A DNA stretch of 11,786 nucleotides, taken from positions 1-11,786 of the forward strand of contig CAIYXD010000308.1 of NCBI GenBank assembly GCA_903930085.1. Reading direction: 5' to 3'. This document shows, in pieces, positions 6,220-11,786 of the stretch. How positions within the stretch are numbered: position 1 is the first letter of the stretch; each line of letters opens with the position of its first letter. Both the position numbers and the translations under genes were made by a program. The stretch is from an uncultured Flavobacteriia bacterium (GTDB lineage: Bacteria; Bacteroidota; Bacteroidia; Flavobacteriales_D; Crocinitomicaceae). Under the pieces are notes generated by a model. That model was not told where the DNA came from, did not search any database, and saw nothing but the letters and a program-made list of their open reading frames with translations.

Positions 6220-8739
6220 TTATTTTTTACAATCCTTTTTGCAAGTCGCTTTGTCTTTGCATTTTGCATTGTTTTCACAATTTTTCATTTCTTTACAACA
6301 TGCTTTTTGTCCATAACTTCCGTCCATGAACTTACCGTCTTTTCCATAATGTGCCATACACATTTCTTTCTCTTCTGGTGAGCATTTCATGGAATCACAC
6401 ATTGCAGCACATTCTTCCTGTGACATTTTAGCGCATTCACGCATGTCGCATTTTCCAATCATGTATTCTCCTTTTGCATGCGGTGCACAAGCTTTCATGT
6501 CGCCGTGGTGCGAAGATTCCATTTCTGAACAACAAGCACCAACCGCTGCTTTTTTCTCAGTAGAATGACCATCTCCCAAAATTGGCGCTATAACCAAACC
6601 AATCAAACATGTTAATTTAATCAAGATGTTCATCGATGGACCTGAAGTGTCTTTAAATGGATCACCAACGGTATCTCCAGTTACTGCAGCTTTGTGCGCA
6701 TCTGAACCTTTGTAGGTCATTTCTCCGTTAATCATTACACCCGCTTCAAATGATTTTTTCGCATTGTCCCAAGCTCCACCAGCATTGTTTTGGAAAACTG
6801 CCCAAAGTACACCAGAAACGGTCACACCTGCCATATATCCACCAAGCATTTCAGCAACTAATTTATAGTTGTCAGGATAAATCAATACGCCTAATAACAC
6901 AATAGCAATTGGGAAACCAATAGTAAGAATTCCTGGCAACATCATTTCGCGTAATGCAGCTTTTGTAGAAATATCCACACATTTAGCGTATTCTGGTTTA
7001 CCAGTACCTTCCATGATTCCTGGAATTTCTCTAAACTGTCGACGCACTTCATGCACCATGTCCATTGCAGCTTTCCCAACCGAGTTCATCGCTAATGCAG
7101 AGAACACAACTGGAATCATTGCACCGATAAATAACATTGCTAAAACTGGCGCTTTGAAAATATTGATTCCATCAATTCCTGTAAATGTTACATAAGCAGC
7201 AAATAAGGCTAGCGATGTCAATGCTGCAGATGCGATAGCAAAACCTTTACCTGTGGCAGCAGTTGTGTTTCCAACGGAATCTAAAATGTCTGTACGCTCA
7301 CGTACTTCTTTTGGTAATTCACTCATTTCGGCAATTCCACCAGCATTATCTGAAATAGGTCCGAAAGCATCGATTGCTAATTGCATTGCAGTTGTTGCCA
7401 TCATTGCGGAAGCTGCAAGCGCTACACCGTAGAATCCAGCGAATGCGTAAGAAGTCCAAATTGCAGCAGCAAATAAAATTACTGTTGGGAAGGTAGAAAT
7501 CATACCAGTTGCTAAACCTGCAATGATATTTGTTCCAGCTCCTGTGCTTGATTTTTCAACGATTTTCAAAATTGGTTTTTTGCCCAATCCTGTGTAGTAT
7601 TCTGTAACAGATGAAATAACTGCGCCAACTACCAATCCAACTAGCGTTGCATAAAACACACGCATGGAAGTAATTTTTATTGATCCTTCTCCGTAGAAAT
7701 TCATTTGCATCTCAGCAGGTAACATCCAGTTAACTAGGATAAAGCAAGAAACAGCTACCAAACCAATTGAAACCCAGTTTCCGATATTTAATGCTCTTTG
7801 CACTTCTGCTTCTTTAGCAGAGTTACTACTTATCTTCACTAAGAACGTTCCAATAATGGAAATTACGATACCTATACCCGCAATTGACATTGGCAATAAG
7901 ATTGGTCCAATTCCACCAAATGCATCATTAATAAAACCTCCATTGTCATTGATTACATAATTTCCAAGTACCATGGCTGCTAAAACTGTTGCAACATAAG
8001 AACCGAATAAATCGGCGCCCATTCCTGCAACGTCTCCAACATTATCTCCAACGTTATCTGCAATTGTTGCAGGATTACGTGGATCATCTTCTGGAATTCC
8101 AGCTTCTACTTTTCCAACTAAATCCGCGCCAACATCTGCTGCTTTCGTATAAATTCCACCACCTACACGCGCAAACAAAGCAATGGATTCAGCTCCTAAA
8201 GAGAATCCAGCCAACGTTTCCAAAACGATTGTCATGTCTGCAGTGTTTGTCCATTTCCCACCCATAAAAAAGTGGAAGAAGAAGATAAAGAATGCAGTTA
8301 AACCCAAAACTGCCAAACCTGCAACTCCAAGTCCCATTACCGTTCCACCACCGAAAGAAACTTTCAATGCTTGTGGTAAACTTGTGCGCGCAGCTTGTGT
8401 AGTTCGAACATTGGTTTTAGTTGCAATTTTCATCCCCATGTTTCCAGCAAGTGCAGAGAAAACAGCTCCAAAAACAAACGCAACCACGATTAAAATATGT
8501 GTTGTCGGTACAATAAATGAAATTCCGGCTAAAACAATACTTGCTCCAATAACGAAGAATGCCAATAAACGGTACTCTGCTTTTAAGAACGCCAAAGCTC
8601 CTTCATAAATGTAATCTGAAATTTCTTTCATTTTTCCATCTCCTGCATCTTGTTTCAAGACCCAAGATCTTTTTGCCCACATAAAAAGTAAGCCAATAAT
8701 TGCCATTGCTATTGGCACATAAATCATTATTGATTCCAT
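6220..8739 (-). CDS. hppA: K+-dependent ion-translocating membrane pyrophosphatase with Cys/Met/His-rich C-terminal extension
   Basis: The enzyme hydrolyses cytoplasmic PPi and pumps H+ and/or Na+ across the inner membrane. The family's catalytic signature is complete: DVGADLVGKVE (202-212), EDDPRNPATIADNVGDNVGD (217-236), DAFGPISDNAGGIAEM (457-472) and GDTVGDPFKDTSGPSMN (688-704). The K+-determining segment GNTTAATGKG has Ala at 494 and Gly at 497, where K+-independent enzymes have Lys and Thr, so K+ dependence is predicted. The coupling ion cannot be decided by eye. The family core of about 16 helices ends near residue 722. Residues 724-839 are an added hydrophilic tail with 15 Cys, 11 Met and several His, unlike the usual short end of the family. 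From known M-PPase topology the C-terminus faces the periplasm. The ATG at 8739 follows an A-rich leader of about 25 bases. The gene is monocistronic by its own promoter and terminator. Confidence 0.97.
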   Translation of the reverse strand: MESIMIYVPIAMAIIGLLFMWAKRSWVLKQDAGDGKMKEISDYIYEGALAFLKAEYRLLAFFVIGASIVLAGISFIVPTTHILIVVAFVFGAVFSALAGNMGMKIATKTNVRTTQAARTSLPQALKVSFGGGTVMGLGVAGLAVLGLTAFFIFFFHFFMGGKWTNTADMTIVLETLAGFSLGAESIALFARVGGGIYTKAADVGADLVGKVEAGIPEDDPRNPATIADNVGDNVGDVAGMGADLFGSYVATVLAAMVLGNYVINDNGGFINDAFGGIGPILLPMSIAGIGIVISIIGTFLVKISSNSAKEAEVQRALNIGNWVSIGLVAVSCFILVNWMLPAEMQMNFYGEGSIKITSMRVFYATLVGLVVGAVISSVTEYYTGLGKKPILKIVEKSSTGAGTNIIAGLATGMISTFPTVILFAAAIWTSYAFAGFYGVALAASAMMATTAMQLAIDAFGPISDNAGGIAEMSELPKEVRERTDILDSVGNTTAATGKGFAIASAALTSLALFAAYVTFTGIDGINIFKAPVLAMLFIGAMIPVVFSALAMNSVGKAAMDMVHEVRRQFREIPGIMEGTGKPEYAKCVDISTKAALREMMLPGILTIGFPIAIVLLGVLIYPDNYKLVAEMLGGYMAGVTVSGVLWAVFQNNAGGAWDNAKKSFEAGVMINGEMTYKGSDAHKAAVTGDTVGDPFKDTSGPSMNILIKLTCLIGLVIAPILGDGHSTEKKAAVGACCSEMESSHHGDMKACAPHAKGEYMIGKCDMRECAKMSQEECAAMCDSMKCSPEEKEMCMAHYGKDGKFMDGSYGQKACCKEMKNCENNAKCKDKATCKKDCKK

Positions 8740-8771
8740 AAATTTATTTTTTGTTTATTTTAAACAGGGCG

Positions 8772-8803
8772 CAAAAGTAGAAGAATAGTATAATATCTGC
8801 AAA
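8772..8803 (-). promoter_or_regulatory. hppA promoter (TTTG, 20-base spacer, TACTTTTG)
   Basis: On the minus strand a -33 TTTG (8800-8803) is followed by a 20-base spacer and a perfect -7 box TACTTTTG (8772-8779). This matches the Bacteroidota housekeeping promoter in both elements and spacing. Transcription would start near 8765, giving an A/T-rich leader of about 25 bases before the ATG at 8739. Confidence 0.7.
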
Positions 8804-8828
8804 TTTGCACCACAAATAATAATAAACG

Positions 8829-8848
8829 CTTAATACGGAAGCATTAAG
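8829..8848. promoter_or_regulatory. Imperfect 20-bp palindrome upstream of the hppA promoter
   Basis: CTTAAT (8829-8834) and ATTAAG (8843-8848) are exact inverse arms around eight bases. Counting inner bases, seven of ten pairs match. The centre lies about 36 bases upstream of the hppA -33 element, a possible activator site. It is also downstream of the thioredoxin gene, but lacks the T run of a terminator. Nothing else recognisable is present in the 238-base gap 8740-8977. Confidence 0.25.
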
Positions 8849-8977
8849 ATAAAGTTGCATAAACAACAGAAATCCAGCAATGAAAGGAGTAATAGCTCTT
8901 TTGCTGAAGTAACTTTAAGCCATGAGAAAGTTTGTATAGCATTTAAAAAGTCTTCGTTTTCTGACGTTAAAAGGAAA

Positions 8978-9274
8978 TTAGAGCGCGGATTTTATTTTAT
9001 TTTTCAAAGTATTAAAATCCATCCCACCACTTTGACGCCATTGGATTTCTCCTTTTTTAAATAAAATAAAAGTTGGAACGCCACGAACTTTGAATTTTTC
9101 AGCAGCATCCTGGTTTTTATCAACGTCTATTTTTAGAACTCTAACTTGGGAACCCATTTCATTTTTTATACGTTCCAAAACGGGACTCATCATTTTACAG
9201 GGTCCGCACCAAGTTGCATAAAAGTCTACAAGGGTTGGAATATCTGATTTTACAATTTCGCTAAATTTCCCCAT
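8978..9274 (-). CDS. Thioredoxin, short cytosolic form
   Basis: A 98-residue protein disulfide reductase of the thioredoxin fold, normally recycled by thioredoxin reductase. The active site WCGPC is at residues 22-26. The buried Asp is D17 (LVDFYATWC), and the cis-proline loop GVPTF has P67. There is no signal peptide, so it acts in the cytoplasm. The length is slightly below the usual 105-110 residues because the N-terminal strand and helix are abbreviated. A longer reading from a TTG at 9292 is possible, but that TTG is the last three bases of a perfect -7 box TATATTTG, so it should lie upstream of the transcript. The ATG at 9274 is chosen. The gene is 238 bases upstream of hppA on the same strand and divergent from the LTA-synthase-like gene. 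It may be an accessory copy rather than the main trxA. Confidence 0.93.
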   Translation of the reverse strand: MGKFSEIVKSDIPTLVDFYATWCGPCKMMSPVLERIKNEMGSQVRVLKIDVDKNQDAAEKFKVRGVPTFILFKKGEIQWRQSGGMDFNTLKNKIKSAL

Positions 9275-9289
9275 TTTATTTATTTTTTT

Positions 9290-9297
9290 CAAATATA
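9290..9297 (-). promoter_or_regulatory. -7 box (TATATTTG) of the thioredoxin gene
   Basis: On the minus strand TATATTTG is a perfect TAnnTTTG match. It is followed by 15 A/T bases and the ATG at 9274, giving a short leader of roughly 10-12 bases. No -33 TTG is seen at the preferred spacing. This box decides against translation from TTG 9292. Confidence 0.55.
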
Positions 9298-9394
9298 AAA
9301 AGAATGGAAGTTAGAATTAGTGACCAATGTTACCAAAAAATAAATCCTAGAAAAACCAAATGTTAAATAAAAATATGAAATCCTGAATTCTCCG

Positions 9395-9402
9395 TATCTT
9401 TG
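9395..9402 (+). promoter_or_regulatory. -7 box (TATCTTTG) of the LTA-synthase-like gene, possibly leaderless
   Basis: TATCTTTG matches TAnnTTTG exactly and is followed by TCGC and then the ATG at 9407. The four-base distance equals that of the VWA gene. A start of transcription at about 9407 would give a leaderless mRNA, or a leader of under 10 bases if the in-frame ATG at 9416 is used. No clear -33 TTG is present. Confidence 0.55.
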
Positions 9403-9406
9403 TCGC

Positions 9407-11281
9407 ATGAATTTAATGAAGCAATCCATCTTAACAATCCTAAAGTTGCTGCTATTTTGGCTGGTGATTTTTGATTTTCAAAGGGTTTTATTTTCTATTC
9501 ATAATTGGGATAAGTTTGCAAAAGTCTCCATTTTAGATTGGCTGATGGCCTTCGTATATTCCATTCGATTGGATTTGGCAACGGCAGCTTTACTGAGTTT
9601 TTTGCCTCTTATTTTCATTTTCATCTATTTCTTAAAGCCTGGAAAGTGGTCGCGGTTTGCTTTTTATGCCAGTTTATTTTTGGAAATAGTAATTTGTGCC
9701 ATGATTCATGGTGGCGAAATCAATGCATACACAGAATGGAACCATAAATTAACAACGCGCGTTTTTACACATCTTTTAAATCCGGATGAAGTTTTTCGAA
9801 CCGCAGATTATAGCATGACAATTTGGTTTGTCGTTTATGCTTTTCTAGAAATAGTTTTTGGATTTAAATTCATGCGTTTTTTCTTTAAGTTAGATTCCGT
9901 CCCAAATAAGCTAAATCTTTTTGTTAGAATTCCGATTGGAATGTTGATTTTGGCTGTTTTCGGTAGTAGTTTTTTAGTTTTAGCGCGCGGAGGAACCCAA
10001 CAAATTCCTATCAATATTGATTCTGCTTATTATTCTAGTGAATATGCAGCAAATGACTTATCTGTAAATTCTGTCTATTTTTTCGCGAAAAGTTTTCTGC
10101 TTTTTAATCGAAGTGAAATTGGTGCACTATTTCCTATTATTTCGGAGGTTGAATCCAAAAATGAATTAAAGGATTTCTATTCCTATCCCATAGAGCACGA
10201 GCGAAAAATATTTACAAATAGTCGTCCGAATATTGTTTTTATTATTTTGGAAAGTTGGTCTGCAAACGCAATTTCGAGTATTTCTGGTCAAAAAGGCGCA
10301 ACACCTAATTTTGATCGACTGGGCAAGAAGGGTTTATTGTTCACCAATATTTATGCAACTGGTGGAACTTCGGAAATTGGAAATTCAAGTATTTTTAGTG
10401 GATATCCTGCATTGCCAGAGATTTCTATTTCCATGCAGCCAGATAAACACCGTAAAATACCATCGTTCAACCAAGACTTGAAAAAGTGGGGCTACACATC
10501 CCATTATTTGTTTAGTGGAGATTTGAAATACGGGAATATTGGTGGTTATTTTATGGATCATGGTTTTGATGTTGTCGAAGATGAAAATAATTTTCCGAAA
10601 AACTTGAAACGTGGTAAACTGAATTACTACGATGAAGATCTTTACAAAATTCTTTTAGATAAGATAGATAAAACAAAAGGGCCATTCATGCATTGTGCTT
10701 TCACGGGAAGCACACATTCTCCTTACGATTATCCAAATCGAAAGACGGAAAAATGGAAAGGTCAAGAAGCTGATTTTATGAGTTCCTTGTTTTATGCCGA
10801 CAAATGCTTGAATGATTTTTTGACAAAAGCGAAAACGCACACTTGGTATAAAAACACAATTTTTGTGCTGGTTGCAGACCATGGCCATGCTTCCGCAGCA
10901 ATTCAAAATCCTAATTTGGGCGCTTATTTTCATATTCCACTTTTACTTTTCGGGGAACCTCTCAAAAAAGAATTCCGTGGACAAAAAATTGAAACACTTG
11001 GTTCGCAGGCAGATATTGTGCGTACTTTATTGTACCAAATGAATGGCGATTTCGAAAAATATACTTGGAGTAAAGATTTGTTGAATCCGGCTTGTCCACA
11101 ATTTGCGCTGCACACAATTAACCGCGGTTTCGGTTGGATTTCAGAGAATGGAAATTTTAGTTACCACATGGATGCAAAGAATTATCCGGATAATACCATG
11201 AATAATTCAGCACTCAAAAAAGAACAAAAACGATGTCATTCTTTTATGTCATTGGTTTATAACGAATATAAGAATCTTTAA
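9407..11281 (+). CDS. LTA synthase family membrane phosphatase/transferase (sulfatase superfamily)
   Basis: A 624-residue enzyme of the LtaS/alkaline-phosphatase superfamily. It has about five N-terminal helices (about 7-24, 43-51/55-76, 84-101, 137-157, 171-193) and an extracytoplasmic catalytic domain from about 273. The family's metal and catalytic residues are present: E282 (IILESWS), the nucleophile T321 (GGTSE), H437 (GSTHSPY), and D491-H492 (VADHGHA). Gram-positive relatives transfer glycerol phosphate to build lipoteichoic acid. A Gram-negative Bacteroidota cell lacks this polymer, so a likely role is moving phosphoglycerol or phosphoethanolamine onto an envelope glycan or lipid, as OpgB-type enzymes do. 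The substrate is an inference. The ATG at 9407 is four bases after a -7 box; the in-frame ATG at 9416 gives a more typical MKQSILTIL start and is a real alternative. The glycosyltransferase follows one base after the stop. Confidence 0.9.
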   Translation: MNLMKQSILTILKLLLFWLVIFDFQRVLFSIHNWDKFAKVSILDWLMAFVYSIRLDLATAALLSFLPLIFIFIYFLKPGKWSRFAFYASLFLEIVICAMIHGGEINAYTEWNHKLTTRVFTHLLNPDEVFRTADYSMTIWFVVYAFLEIVFGFKFMRFFFKLDSVPNKLNLFVRIPIGMLILAVFGSSFLVLARGGTQQIPINIDSAYYSSEYAANDLSVNSVYFFAKSFLLFNRSEIGALFPIISEVESKNELKDFYSYPIEHERKIFTNSRPNIVFIILESWSANAISSISGQKGATPNFDRLGKKGLLFTNIYATGGTSEIGNSSIFSGYPALPEISISMQPDKHRKIPSFNQDLKKWGYTSHYLFSGDLKYGNIGGYFMDHGFDVVEDENNFPKNLKRGKLNYYDEDLYKILLDKIDKTKGPFMHCAFTGSTHSPYDYPNRKTEKWKGQEADFMSSLFYADKCLNDFLTKAKTHTWYKNTIFVLVADHGHASAAIQNPNLGAYFHIPLLLFGEPLKKEFRGQKIETLGSQADIVRTLLYQMNGDFEKYTWSKDLLNPACPQFALHTINRGFGWISENGNFSYHMDAKNYPDNTMNNSALKKEQKRCHSFMSLVYNEYKNL

Positions 11282-11282
11282 A

Positions 11283-11786
11283 ATGTTTACATCCGATAAG
11301 TTCCAATCGTATAAGTTCATTCTCCTTGCTGCAATCTTTGTTCGATTGATTGCGGTAATCTTTTCACAAGGTTATGGCATGCACGATGATCACTTTTTGA
11401 TTATTGAAGCTGCCGCTTCTTGGGCAGATGGATTTGATTACAATAGTTGGCTGCCATGGTCGAAAGGAAATCTTGGCGCGCCAGAAGGCCATAGTTTTAC
11501 GTATGTTGGACTGAATTATATCTATTTTGTGGTTATGAAATGGATTGGAGTAGCAGACCCCAAGATTTTAATGTTTTTTAACCGTTTAATTTTAGCATTT
11601 GCTTCGTTGGTTGTTTGTTGGTTTGGAATGAAAATCACTGAAAAATTATCCAACAAAAAGTTGGCCGTTAAAGTTGGTTGGATATTGGCCTTACTGTGGA
11701 TTATGCCTTTTGTTTCGGTCAGAAATTTAGTAGAAGTAGCTGCTTTGCCTTTCCTTGTATATGGCGTTTGGCTTATTGTAAAAAAC
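11283..11786 (+). CDS. GT-C-type membrane glycosyltransferase (partial, runs off the window)
   Basis: The frame from the ATG at 11283 is open for 168 codons to the window edge. It begins MFTSDKFQSYKFILLAAIFV. The first helix (about 11-28) is followed by an extracytoplasmic loop with the acidic motif GYGMHDDHF (30-38). This is the position and form of the catalytic Asp motif in GT-C enzymes such as the GPI-mannosyltransferase and PMT/ArnT groups, which use polyprenyl-phosphate sugars. Further hydrophobic segments lie at about 73-88, 97-116 and 131-145, with another at the edge. The start is one base after the stop of the LTA-synthase-like gene, so the two are almost certainly co-transcribed and translationally coupled. 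The pair suggests assembly and decoration of an envelope glycan or glycolipid. Sugar and acceptor are unknown, and the C-terminal part is missing. Confidence 0.8.
   Translation, partial: MFTSDKFQSYKFILLAAIFVRLIAVIFSQGYGMHDDHFLIIEAAASWADGFDYNSWLPWSKGNLGAPEGHSFTYVGLNYIYFVVMKWIGVADPKILMFFNRLILAFASLVVCWFGMKITEKLSNKKLAVKVGWILALLWIMPFVSVRNLVEVAALPFLVYGVWLIVKN

Noticed and set aside
6220..6570. The Cys-rich end of hppA as a separate small gene or a frameshift product
   Set aside because: The frame is continuous with the pyrophosphatase core, there is no intervening stop, and the terminator directly follows the tail stop codon, so it is part of the same protein.
7989..8267. Gln/His/Leu-rich 92-codon open frame opposite hppA
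   Set aside because: Antisense shadow of the catalytic signature region of hppA; low-complexity translation with no start signals.
8183..8608. A 141-codon open frame on the + strand opposite hppA
   Set aside because: It is the antisense of a strongly conserved pyrophosphatase region. Its composition (Pro, Lys, Ala, Thr rich) reflects the reversed codons of hppA, and no domain is recognisable.
8941..8977. Possible terminator just after the thioredoxin stop (GTC...GAC followed by T5)
   Set aside because: Only about three contiguous pairs form the stem; too weak to call.
8855..9064. A 69-codon + strand open frame in the gap between hppA and thioredoxin
   Set aside because: Its 3' part is antisense to the thioredoxin gene, the peptide has no recognisable features, and no TAnnTTTG box precedes it.
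10655..10933. A 92-codon minus strand open frame opposite the LTA-synthase-like gene
   Set aside because: Covers the catalytic core of the conserved enzyme on the other strand; no recognisable features.

Overview
The window looks like the chromosome of a Bacteroidota member, most likely Flavobacteriales or a relative. The DNA is AT-rich. No start codon has a convincing Shine-Dalgarno sequence. Several genes are preceded by the Bacteroidota-type -7 box TAnnTTTG. The protein families also fit: a K+-dependent membrane pyrophosphatase, a multi-PAS/GAF histidine kinase with an NTPLGAIK H-box, and an LTA-synthase-like phosphatase/transferase. I see no rRNA, tRNA, CRISPR array, IS element, phage gene or attachment site.

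Layout. Positions 1-709 (+) hold the tail of an unidentified gene, overlapped by a four-helix membrane protein of unknown function. Positions 771-4559 (-) encode a large soluble hybrid-sensor-type histidine kinase (GAF, three PAS, two GAF, kinase core). It lies downstream of a secreted VWA-domain protein (4686-6098, -), and the two could be co-transcribed across a 126-base gap. Positions 6220-8739 (-) encode the ion-pumping pyrophosphatase hppA, with its own promoter and a rho-independent terminator. Its unusual feature is a C-terminal extension of about 116 residues rich in Cys, Met and His. Upstream on the same strand is a small thioredoxin (8978-9274, -). Divergent from it, a + strand pair begins: an LTA-synthase-family membrane enzyme (9407-11281), followed one base later by a GT-C-type glycosyltransferase that runs off the window (11283-11786).

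Functionally this is mostly ordinary core genome: envelope glycan or glycolipid modification (the final pair), membrane bioenergetics (HppA), redox (thioredoxin) and signalling (kinase). No discrete new multi-gene system is evident. The most distinctive signals are the metal-binding-like tail on HppA, the enlarged dimerisation/phosphotransfer region of the kinase, and -7 boxes placed exactly four bases before two start codons, which suggests leaderless mRNAs. The thioredoxin start at a TTG (9292) is best rejected because that TTG is the end of a -7 box; the ATG at 9274 is preferred.
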